Below, one piece after another: positions 10,001 to 16,328 of a stretch of 64,000 nt of DNA. The position numbers and the translations under genes are program-made. Location: the NCBI GenBank assembly GCA_023420115.1, contig JAEZWR010000029.1:168853-232852 (forward strand), read 5' to 3'. The stretch is from Bacillota bacterium (GTDB taxonomy: Bacteria > Bacillota > Clostridia > Saccharofermentanales > Fastidiosipilaceae). The notes below the pieces were generated by a model. The model did no database searches, was not told the DNA's origin, and worked only from the letters and a program-made list of their open reading frames with translations. Every line of letters starts with the position of its first letter. Within the stretch, counting starts at the first letter, position 1.

Positions 10001-10567
10001 GACGAAAGAGAAAAAGGTTTCTTTTCTAATCACTTCGTAGGTGTGCCAATTGGCAACTTCTATAACAAAGAAGACAAGTTAGGATTCAACTTCGAAGGGT
10101 GGTATACTGAAAAAGATGGCGGAGAGAAACTCACAGAAGATTATATAGTTGAGATGCCAATTAAGGTCTACGCAAGATGGAAGCCAGCAGTCACTTCAGT
10201 TCCAGATTATGCCCCAGTTATAGATCCTCTTCCTACATTTAATCTCGAAGACATTCCGGACATTACAGATGCTACAGATAACACTGAGAGCACTGGCGCT
10301 ACAGAAACCAATAATACCACAGAGAGTGTCGAAGAGAATAAACCAAGTGAGACTTTGACCGAATCAAATAATTCAGATAAGCCTGAGACAGAAGAAACAA
10401 CTACAAGTGTTACGAAGCCGTCATCTAAGTCTAAAAAAGGAACCAATAAGAAAGGAAGCAGTTCTCTTGCCAAGACAGGAGAGCAAGCAGAATATATGGC
10501 AGTAGCTTGTTTGATGATGCTTGCTATGCTTGTTGTCATAAGAAAGGTTAAAGAAGAGAATAATTAA
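7034..10567 (+). CDS. LPXTG-type surface protein with InlB B-like and Ig-like repeats
   Basis: 1177 residues. A signal peptide (MKKIISMISALALMSSLVLP) is followed by a helical, charged region (~40-280). Next come several Listeria/Bacteroides-type InlB B repeats, recognisable by F(K/L/E)GW(Y/F)T and ending YAYW/YAHW/YARW (~430-690 and ~990-1050). Between them lie Ig-like modules (around residues 715-800, GSTVVIKGVGGND...VNEDGTFEV, resembling Big_6, and a second at 810-915). The end is Thr/Ser/Glu-rich, then LAKTGE, a hydrophobic helix and RKVKEE, a cell-wall sorting signal with Ala at position 2. The start follows AAAGGAG. Domain similarity suggests a surface-displayed adhesin or stalk; no ligand can be deduced. 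It is probably co-regulated with the preceding adhesin gene. Confidence 0.85.
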   Translation: MKKIISMISALALMSSLVLPYSNVIVGNNPIYAAEATEDKEQILTQGKRELNDLKRAAEFKLSGGNNGFWEQFLFTFNDIYSSLDSADSAEDAKIKVSAAKERFNTTFEDALDEALADSKNVVDTHINSGKNDAAWTEEAKKKLDDYRQKLYTSLDAAREEYSRQADLTETLKNNIYAITSRFEREVAIEKLEAEVNKIVDGNASAEEGKKLTEEQLENIKTVLADYKQKLQAIVFDNHATKNQELKNLEAEANQKIDELNVPKPKEDTSDNQENKKTFKINFNDLMGNPVTSIMIEPGKSLKDNGETLPTVNTRGATRYGWIDSERKDLYIPLLEKFVGVSQGSPELEANRKKLRESVIKEDTVLGEAGKAGEMTLYYISNRAWQYASFFTDSDSSSWKDGNIVNRTLATLKALDYRRSGYETMPEHPTEEEGWLNPHGYEFIGWYTKGTEGEISGEDKKGRRYKKVTPDSPISSQQYALYKINYRLHFEDGKTPEQTAFIYRTPSALPYVKELHNFVESPTAEGKIFKGWYTEQNGQGQKMTKYQLSNWSGASSKNLYAYWVDELTVTKKLADSDEVIKLEKGAKLNKTQLVAPEVEGKTFLEWNTAADGTGTKVTTETIVEENMDIYPVYTVNVIFDSNGGSDIKNKTVAVVVGQTIGEKFPEEVPSRSEHDFLGWFTDRTAGDSVSAATAPSEATTYYAHWQEWETLLPPTVTTISKDGDDYVIKGNAPIGSTVVIKGVGGNDIEVPVNEDGTFEVRIPAAQVTDKVDGKIYTKENGKKSSSETDFSIDPSGPNPPVVKPAKESDTTVEVEVPDINADNKTTKIKVNVNNGEDNKTIELSIGEDNIWKKADGTPVEVKKDGDKTYLSIPLSKPLKGGEIVRVTSYDKIGNTSEVTTTVSKLDRVTVTVIRGDESSDYEIVKGSKLPEEALPNTSYIEGGILNCYNTMLDATGDVITKDTVFDEDAVVFCVVEVSINFLDPDSDDADEREKGFFSNHFVGVPIGNFYNKEDKLGFNFEGWYTEKDGGEKLTEDYIVEMPIKVYARWKPAVTSVPDYAPVIDPLPTFNLEDIPDITDATDNTESTGATETNNTTESVEENKPSETLTESNNSDKPETEETTTSVTKPSSKSKKGTNKKGSSSLAKTGEQAEYMAVACLMMLAMLVVIRKVKEENN

Positions 10568-10618
10568 TATTAATTTTTTAATCTTTTCGCATATATTAAT
10601 TTAGATATAGCTTAATAA

Positions 10619-10657
10619 CAAAAGCCTCCTAGGAAGTTAGACCCTAGGGGGCTTTTT
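10619..10657. terminator. Terminator between convergent genes
   Basis: A long stem of AAAAGCCTCCTAGG with CCTAGGGGGCTTTT (one G-U/mismatch), followed by T, closes the surface-protein transcript. The A-run on its left side could also serve the minus-strand cassette. Its right half is part of the 63-bp direct repeat. Confidence 0.8.
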
Positions 10658-10699
10658 AGATTTATTATGAAATTGATTATTTATTATGGTATTCAGAAG
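10637..10699. repeat. Left copy of a 63-bp direct repeat flanking the DUF3990 cassette
   Basis: Bases 10637-10699 match 11657-11719 in the same orientation with two mismatches, 1020 bp apart. The left copy covers the right arm of the terminator, the 3' end of the 69-residue gene (codons for SEYHNK and stop) and the spacer between them. Confidence 0.9.
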
Positions 10700-10886
10700 T
10701 AAGTTCTTCTGCTAAGTATTCATCACTCATACAGTGCAAGTCAGATACTCCCTTTGAAATTAATTGATATGTGATTGAGTGATAGAAAAAATTCAGTGCT
10801 TCGTCCAAAGAAAGATTTTCATTTTCAGCAAATAGTTTAATGATTCTGCTATATTTTTTTTGTAATAAAATAGGATTAGCAATCAA
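10677..10886 (-). CDS. Small DUF3791-type protein, third gene of DUF3990 cassette
   Basis: 69 residues, predicted all-helical and soluble, with no signal peptide. It carries the conserved end HCMSDEYLAEEL that usually accompanies DUF3990 proteins, plus LDEALNFFYHSITYQL in the middle. Its ATG overlaps the stop of the DUF3990 gene by 4 bases, so the two are translationally coupled. In the likely toxin-antitoxin arrangement this small protein would be an antitoxin or accessory subunit; that is inference from size and coupling. Its last codons lie in the direct repeat, so a second truncated tail of the same gene exists at 11700-11719. Confidence 0.75.
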   Translation of the reverse strand: MIANPILLQKKYSRIIKLFAENENLSLDEALNFFYHSITYQLISKGVSDLHCMSDEYLAEELTSEYHNK

Positions 10887-11356
10887 AGATGTTCACTCCC
10901 TTCATATCTAAGATAAATATCAATAGATCTTTGTGTACGAAAACACATTTGTAAATTTGGTTTAGTAAATCGTAAACGACCTAGTGCTTCATTTTTATCT
11001 ATTAGATTCATTAGATAAAGTTCAATGGTGTTAAATACTTTGTCGTTAGCAACCCCACCAATTACAATATCATAATTACTAGTATCTTTTCCTTTACGAC
11101 ACTTGATAATGAAATCTAGCCATTCTGAAGAATAGGTTTCGAATTTTAAAATTTTGAGTTCCTGATATGCTTGTTCATTAAAGGAATATTTTGAGATAAT
11201 GCCACATTCTCCACGCAATTTAAATTTTTCACACCATTTTTTTGCCTGTTCATAGATTGGTGTTACATAAAAGCCAACGCCAAAATCTAGATTTTTTCTA
11301 GAATGATTCAAATCTGGTTTTTGAATTTCTAAATAAGAGCCATGATATAGAATCAT
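10883..11356 (-). CDS. DUF3990 family protein, ADP-ribosyltransferase-like
   Basis: 157 residues. It starts MILYHGSY, followed by the family signature DFGVGFYVTPIYEQAKKWCEK and a later NDKVFNTIELYL. The YHGS and GFYVT pair matches the His and Tyr positions of H-Y-E type ADP-ribosyltransferases, so NAD-dependent modification of a cellular target is plausible but unproven. The ATG overlaps the stop of the upstream DUF3791 gene by 4 bases, and the downstream gene overlaps in turn. The tightly overlapping trio resembles mobile toxin-antitoxin cassettes. An alternative is a phage-defence or regulatory enzyme rather than a toxin. Confidence 0.8.
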   Translation of the reverse strand: MILYHGSYLEIQKPDLNHSRKNLDFGVGFYVTPIYEQAKKWCEKFKLRGECGIISKYSFNEQAYQELKILKFETYSSEWLDFIIKCRKGKDTSNYDIVIGGVANDKVFNTIELYLMNLIDKNEALGRLRFTKPNLQMCFRTQRSIDIYLRYEGSEHL

Positions 11357-11592
11357 TGATTGCTCCTCTTCTCTTCTATTAAATTAACTACTTCATTTAT
11401 TATATAGTCTTTGTCCTGAGTGTGAAGAATTTCGTAAGCTGGTATGATGTAACTGTTTAAGATATTGTCTTTTTGGCTCAGCATTTGATAAATATCTTTG
11501 CCATTTTTACCAAGCTTCGTTGCTGTATTTTCTATACAAAATATTACAAATTCTAGTTCATCTATATTATTTATAGCAGTATTTTTTGACAT
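11353..11592 (-). CDS. DUF3791 protein, first gene of the DUF3990 cassette
   Basis: 79 residues, with the DUF3791 pattern FVIFCIENTATKLGKNGKDI(Y), then IIPAYEILHTQDKDYI and a helical end. It is the first gene of a three-gene minus-strand operon, with a GGAGG site before the ATG and a promoter at 11619-11647. Small size and position ahead of an ADP-ribosyltransferase-like gene suggest antitoxin or partner function (inference). DUF3791 and DUF3990 are commonly adjacent in Firmicutes. Confidence 0.8.
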   Translation of the reverse strand: MSKNTAINNIDELEFVIFCIENTATKLGKNGKDIYQMLSQKDNILNSYIIPAYEILHTQDKDYIINEVVNLIEEKRSNQ

Positions 11593-11618
11593 CTTTATAC
11601 CTCCTCACTACAAGATTA

Positions 11619-11647
11619 ATTATGGATTTATAGATGATAGAGGTCAA
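11619..11647 (-). promoter_or_regulatory. Promoter of the DUF3791-DUF3990 cassette
   Basis: On the minus strand TTGACC (11647-11642), a 17-bp spacer and CATAAT (11624-11619) form a near-consensus promoter 27 bp before the first ATG. It lies just inside the right-hand direct repeat. Confidence 0.65.
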
Positions 11648-11656
11648 CTTTATAGA

Positions 11657-11719
11657 TTAGAGCCTAGGGGGCTTTTTAGACTTATTATGAAATTGATTAT
11701 TTATTATGGTATTCAGAAG
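11657..11719. repeat. Right copy of the 63-bp direct repeat
   Basis: This copy carries only the right half of the terminator stem and a tail encoding SEYHNK-stop on the minus strand, with no gene body behind it. It therefore looks like the 3' end of a second, deleted cassette that lay upstream of the present one. Confidence 0.9.
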
Positions 11720-12025
11720 CGAGTATGCGAGTGTATATTTATTGGAATTATGATTTATCATAGGAAATTTTTCTCTAAGGTTTCTCAAGAGAGAAAAAAA
11801 TGATAAATAATAGTTGCTTGCTTACTCCTGTTTGCTGGCAAAATTAAACAATAGTAAATATGTTGTAAAATTTTATCTATTTTAAGAGCAATATAAGCAA
11901 AAATAACATTTAAAATATTTATAAAACTATAGAATTTGTTCAATTTGCATAGTATAATTGCCACATTAGGGTAAAAATTATTAGTGTTTTTACTAGTCTT
12001 AGGTTAGAGCAGGAGGGCTTCATTT
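11720..12025. other. Intergenic region before the EF-G-like gene
   Basis: No gene is seen. TTTCTCT and AGAGAGAAA (~11770-11797) form a hairpin. A consensus -10 TATAAT at 11953-11958, about 68 bp before the EF-G-like start, has no clear -35 partner. An AGGAGGG site lies at about 12010-12017. Confidence 0.4.
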
Positions 12026-14104
12026 ATGCAAGCTTACACGGCAGATAAGATCCGCAATATAGCGGTAATGGGACACAGTGGTTCAGGTAAATCCAGTTTG
12101 ATCGAGGCAATTTTATTTAATACAAAATCTATCGATCGTATGGCCAAGCCTAACGAGGGTTCCTTGACCATGGACTTTGATCAAGAAGAAGCACGTCGTC
12201 ATATAACGATAAATTCTTCTGCTGCCGCCTGTGAATGGAAGAATCATAAATTTAATTTTATTGATACACCAGGTGACTTTGACTTTATGGGTGAAGTGAT
12301 GAGTGCACTTCACGTTGTAGGTTCTGGGTTGATTTGTGTTAATGCCAAGGCAGGACGAGAAGTTGGAGTTGAGAAATCAGTCAGATATGCGAAAAAAGAA
12401 AATGTTCCAGTCAGTTTTTTCGTTAACCGTTTAGATGAAGAAAATGCTGATTTTGATGCAACAATAGAAAGTCTTAAGGAAAATTATGGCCGTGGTGTGA
12501 CACCATTTATGATTCCAATTTATGATAATAGAAAATTTGTTGGCTTCTATGATGTTGTTAATGAATGTGCATATCATTTTGAAAGTAATGGAGCATTGAA
12601 ATTAACTCAAGCTCCTGCTGACGTTGTTTCTCAGGCCGAGACATATAAGGAGCAGTTGATTGAGCAGGCTGCTGAGAGTGACGACGAGCTGATGATGAAG
12701 TATTTTGACGGCGAGGACTTGACGGATGAAGAATTCATAACTGGTTTGCGCAAGAGAATTTTCGAAGGCTTGCTTACTCCTGTATGGTGTGGCTCTGCTA
12801 CTCAGAATTTAGGTATTGAATATTTATTGGATCAAATGGGTGCGTATTTGCCTAGTTCATCTGAGAAGAAACCAGTTCATGCGACAAATAAGAATGGCGA
12901 AGAATTGTTGCTTGCCTGTGATAATAATGGTCCTTTGGCAGCTTATGTATTTAAGACTATAGCTGACCCCTTTGTAGGTAAGATTTCATATTTCAGAGTA
13001 TATTCAGGCACATTAAAGTCAGATCATGTAGCATATAACCCCAGATGTGATAAGGAAGAACGTCTAAATAATATGTTCTTTATGGTCGGCAAGAAACAGA
13101 TTCCAGTTACAGAGATTTCTGCTGGAGATATTGGTGCCTTTACCAAACTTGCTAATACAATGACAGGAGATACCTTGTGCGATAAATCCACATCATTAGA
13201 GCTTGATCCTGTTGAATTACCACAGCCATATATGACTCTTGCCATCTATCCAGAGAAGCAAGGTGAAGAAGACAAGTTAGCACAGAGTTTGGCTAAACTC
13301 CATGAAGAAGATCCTACATTTAGATTTGGCAATAATCCAGAGACCAAGCAGATGACAATCTCAGGTTTAGGTGAGATGCAAATTGATGTTATAGTTTCTA
13401 AACTTAAGAATAAATATAAAGTATCAGCTTTGACCGAAGAGGCTAAGGTTCCATTCCGTGAAATGATTCGCAAAAAGGTCAAGGCTCAAGGTAGACACAA
13501 GAAACAGACTGGTGGCCATGGACAATTTGCTGACGTATGGATTGAATTTGAACCCAATATGGACAGTGAGGAACTTGTATTTGAGGAGAAGGTTTTTGGT
13601 GGTGCAGTTCCCAAGGCTTATTTCCCAGCAGTTGAGAAGGGCTTGACCGAGGCTGTACAAGAGGGTGTTTTAGCTGGATATCCAGTTGTCAATCTCAAGG
13701 CGACACTAGTTGATGGTTCATACCATGATGTTGACTCATCTGAAATGGCATTTAAGATTGCTGCACATTTAGCATACAAAAATGGACTTGAGCAGGCCAA
13801 CCCAGTACTTATGGAACCATATAGCAGTGTCAAGGTTTATTGTCCTGACGATGTTATGGGCGATATTATGGGAGATATCAATAAACGCCGTGGAAGAATT
13901 TTGGGTATAGAACCGAGAGAAGAATACAATATTGTTTCGGCAGAAGTGCCCAGTAGTGAGATGAGTAGATACGCGACAGATCTTCGTTCCATGACCCAAG
14001 GTAGAGGCTTCTTCTCTATGGAATTCGTACGTTATGAGCAGATGCCAGAAGCGAATGCCAAGAAAGTTATTGAAGAGGCACAGAAGAAAAAATCTAAAGA
14101 GTAA
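12026..14104 (+). CDS. EF-G-like translational GTPase (EF-G type II)
   Basis: 692 residues, the normal EF-G length, with all five domains; the C-terminus keeps RRGRILGIEP...IVSAEVPSSEM. The GTPase motifs differ from canonical translocase EF-G: P-loop GHSGSGKSS, switch I RRHITI instead of RGITI, DTPGDFDFMGE instead of DTPGHVDF, and NRLD instead of NKMD followed by EENADF. This pattern is that of the EF-G II group. The gene is not next to rpsL, rpsG or tuf, as a housekeeping fusA would be. It therefore probably encodes a second EF-G with a specialised role (recycling, stress or antibiotic tolerance), though acting as the only EF-G cannot be excluded from this window. Strong AGGAGGG site and own terminator. 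Confidence 0.85.
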   Translation: MQAYTADKIRNIAVMGHSGSGKSSLIEAILFNTKSIDRMAKPNEGSLTMDFDQEEARRHITINSSAAACEWKNHKFNFIDTPGDFDFMGEVMSALHVVGSGLICVNAKAGREVGVEKSVRYAKKENVPVSFFVNRLDEENADFDATIESLKENYGRGVTPFMIPIYDNRKFVGFYDVVNECAYHFESNGALKLTQAPADVVSQAETYKEQLIEQAAESDDELMMKYFDGEDLTDEEFITGLRKRIFEGLLTPVWCGSATQNLGIEYLLDQMGAYLPSSSEKKPVHATNKNGEELLLACDNNGPLAAYVFKTIADPFVGKISYFRVYSGTLKSDHVAYNPRCDKEERLNNMFFMVGKKQIPVTEISAGDIGAFTKLANTMTGDTLCDKSTSLELDPVELPQPYMTLAIYPEKQGEEDKLAQSLAKLHEEDPTFRFGNNPETKQMTISGLGEMQIDVIVSKLKNKYKVSALTEEAKVPFREMIRKKVKAQGRHKKQTGGHGQFADVWIEFEPNMDSEELVFEEKVFGGAVPKAYFPAVEKGLTEAVQEGVLAGYPVVNLKATLVDGSYHDVDSSEMAFKIAAHLAYKNGLEQANPVLMEPYSSVKVYCPDDVMGDIMGDINKRRGRILGIEPREEYNIVSAEVPSSEMSRYATDLRSMTQGRGFFSMEFVRYEQMPEANAKKVIEEAQKKKSKE

Positions 14105-14146
14105 AGTAGGGAAACAAAGTTTGTCGCTTTGATTATCTGAAGAAAA

Positions 14147-14182
14147 GACCACTTAGGTTAAAAATCCTAAGTGGTCTTTTTT
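14147..14182 (+). terminator. Intrinsic terminator after the EF-G-like gene
   Basis: GACCACTTAGG (14147-14157) pairs perfectly with CCTAAGTGGTC (14166-14176), followed by six T. Confidence 0.9.
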
Positions 14183-14243
14183 AGAAGATAAATTTGGTTT
14201 GTGTAATTTAATTAATTTAGTTATAAACTTGAAATTTTAATGT

Positions 14244-14693
14244 TTACATTCTTACACCTGAATTTTTGCTGACAAAATTGGCTCCGGAGCGATGTTTAAT
14301 ATATTCTGTGCCGAGACGTTTAATTAGATCTCGACGTTTGATTATGCCCATAAAGTAGCCACGATCATCGGTTACAGGTACATAGTTGCTATTTAGTATT
14401 CTCAAATATAATTCTTCAAACGTTGCTCTGACTGTTATCGCACCCTTGGGATCATTTTTAACTATTTCCATTATATTTATATTTTCTAGATCGGACATAC
14501 TATAGTTGTGCTCTGCTATGAAATATAGAAAGTCCCCTTCGCTAATATTGGCTAGATATACACCGTCAACTGATAGTATAGGAACATTTGAATATTTGTG
14601 TTGTTTAAGTCGTTCTATAGCCTGTCTGACGCTATAATTTTCATACATGTATACAAGGTCATTTTTCGGTGTTATTAATTGGACAATGTTCAA
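14244..14693 (-). CDS. CBS-domain pair protein
   Basis: 149 residues made of two tandem CBS domains (residues ~5-65 and ~75-135). Each shows the usual VxxAIxxL...VPVxxxxGxxxGIIxxRDL pattern, most clearly YVPVTDDRGYFMGIIKRRDL. Small stand-alone CBS pairs bind adenine nucleotides, and in Firmicutes some bind c-di-AMP (CbpB type); the ligand here is not known. The start is TTG at 14693 with GGAGG seven bases upstream; no better ATG exists. It is transcribed away from the sugar-kinase gene and shares their 280-bp intergenic region. Confidence 0.8.
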   Translation of the reverse strand: MNIVQLITPKNDLVYMYENYSVRQAIERLKQHKYSNVPILSVDGVYLANISEGDFLYFIAEHNYSMSDLENINIMEIVKNDPKGAITVRATFEELYLRILNSNYVPVTDDRGYFMGIIKRRDLIKRLGTEYIKHRSGANFVSKNSGVRM

Positions 14694-14973
14694 TTATTTA
14701 CCTCCTGATATAAATATATTTTACTTGTATATAAATTTTAATTGCTATAAATTTCTCTAAATCCTTAAAGAATTATATATTTTTACTCACTTGAGAAGAA
14801 TTGCCGGGCAAAATGAGAAAATCTGCAAATAATAAACAAAAAATAAGCATATTTATTTTGTGTTTATTGATATAATACACAAACAAAGAGCAGAAACAAA
14901 GAGCAAAATTGCTTCGCTTCTTTTTATTTAATTAATCTTTATATTTCATTAACAGAGGAGGAGGTCAGGTGAG

Positions 14974-16008
14974 GTGATAGAGTTTTTTAATAAACCGAGG
15001 ATGATTAATATTTGCTTCAATCCTGCAATGGATATACATATTTATCTGAGTGATTTTTATCTCGGCAGCGAACGCAGAGCGAAAGATATAAGTAGTCAGC
15101 TAGGTGGTAAAGGTCTTAACCTTGCCCGATATTTTTCGGCACTTTCTCAGAGAGCCAAGCATATAATTTCCTTGCCGAGCAACTCAAAGGACTTGATTGT
15201 TGAACAGTGTCGCAAATATATTGGTTCAGTAACTTTTATGGAGACTAACGCTCCTCTTAGGCAGAATTATACACTTCATGAGGATAGTGGACGCGAGACC
15301 AGATTGATTGACGATCGCTTCATTTGGTCTGAAAATGAGTTCAATAAACATTGTAAGCAGATTGTTGATATAGTTAGGACAAATGATCTAGTTATAATTA
15401 GTGGCCGTTTTCCAAGTGGTGTCAGCGAGAAGCTTATTATGGATTTTGTATCTGAACTAAATTCTCTAGGTGCCTATCTTGTTATAGATAGTAAGTCTTT
15501 CACAATAGATATGCTCAGGAAAACTAAACCCCTACTCATTAAACCCAATTATGATGAGGCTAGAGAACTTTTGAAATCAGAGGATAAAATGCTTGCCCCT
15601 GATAAAAATAAAAGGAACGAGTCAGAGGCTAAAATTGAGCCTGAGCTTAGAGATATGGTGGTAAATTTAATAAAGTATTCTGGTGCTAGAAATGTTCTTC
15701 TCAGCGCTAGTGAAGATGGTCTTCTTTTTTGTGATGGAAAAGAGATTTTTTGGGCGCGAGTTCCAGAGATTAAGGTTCGTTCTACTATTGGTGCAGGAGA
15801 CATGAGTTTGGCTGTTTTTTTATCTGGAATGATTCAGAATTCAAATCAAGATAAGATAGGAGAGATTCTAAGGAGAGCTGCAGCCACAGCGACAGCCTAT
15901 TGCCAGCATGTCGATGATAATTTGCCAAGTATGCTAGAGATTTCTAGTATTTTAAAAGGAAGCACAGTAGTTAGAGAGCCGTTGATTAATTCTATTGACA
16001 AGTCTTAG
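14974..16008 (+). CDS. PfkB-family sugar-phosphate kinase (1-phosphofructokinase / tagatose-6-phosphate kinase type)
   Basis: 344 residues. Both family signatures are present: GGKGLNLAR near residue 45 (substrate side) and STIGAGDMSLAVF near residue 270, with the catalytic Asp in GAGD. N-terminal NICFNPAMDIHIYL matches the hexose-phosphate subgroup (FruK/LacC) rather than ribokinase. About 25 extra polar residues (~205-230) interrupt the region after KPNYDEA. GTG start at 14974 with AGGAGGAGG nine bases upstream. No PTS or fru/lac genes lie beside it, so the substrate is uncertain. A 12-base direct repeat (AAACAAAGAGCA) lies in its leader at ~14880-14906. Confidence 0.8.
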   Translation: MIEFFNKPRMINICFNPAMDIHIYLSDFYLGSERRAKDISSQLGGKGLNLARYFSALSQRAKHIISLPSNSKDLIVEQCRKYIGSVTFMETNAPLRQNYTLHEDSGRETRLIDDRFIWSENEFNKHCKQIVDIVRTNDLVIISGRFPSGVSEKLIMDFVSELNSLGAYLVIDSKSFTIDMLRKTKPLLIKPNYDEARELLKSEDKMLAPDKNKRNESEAKIEPELRDMVVNLIKYSGARNVLLSASEDGLLFCDGKEIFWARVPEIKVRSTIGAGDMSLAVFLSGMIQNSNQDKIGEILRRAAATATAYCQHVDDNLPSMLEISSILKGSTVVREPLINSIDKS

Positions 16009-16118
16009 AAATATTAGAGTAACATTTCTTCTCGAAATAGCAGAAAGTTAGGATTAAATATTACAAAGTTTCAGTGTGAAACTTTCAAGAGTTTGTATAT
16101 ACAATTATATTAGTTTAC

Positions 16119-16168
16119 AAAAGCACTCTCGCGCCTGAGATATATCGGATGGAGGGTGCTTTTTTTGT
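16119..16168. terminator. Terminator built from the dispersed GCACT motif
   Basis: AAAAGCACTCTC (16119-16130) pairs with GAGGGTGCTTTT (16152-16163) with one G-U, followed by T to 16167. The left arm plus GCG is a reverse-strand copy of the dispersed CGCGRGAGTGCTTTT motif, so this site shows the motif acting as one arm of a terminator. Confidence 0.8.
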
Positions 16169-16276
16169 ATTTTGACCATTATTTTTTTAGATTTTGACGT
16201 GTTTTTTTACAGACGTATTTCAAAAATATGTCTAAAATAAGAGGGTGTGTAGAATTTTGCGTACAGTTAAAATTAT

Positions 16277-16305
16277 TTGAATTTGATAAAGTGTAAAAAT
16301 ATATT
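16277..16305 (+). promoter_or_regulatory. Promoter of the GLUG-repeat membrane protein gene
   Basis: TTGAAT (16277-16282), a 17-bp spacer and TATATT (16300-16305), 24 bp before the start codon. Confidence 0.6.
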
Positions 16306-16328
16306 TTCTTGTGTTTTGGAGGCTCTCT

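Noticed and set aside
11498..11803. Plus-strand open frame of 101 codons across the DUF3791 gene and the right repeat
   Set aside because: It is antisense to a well-supported gene over its first part, has no ribosome site and reads low-complexity hydrophobic sequence.
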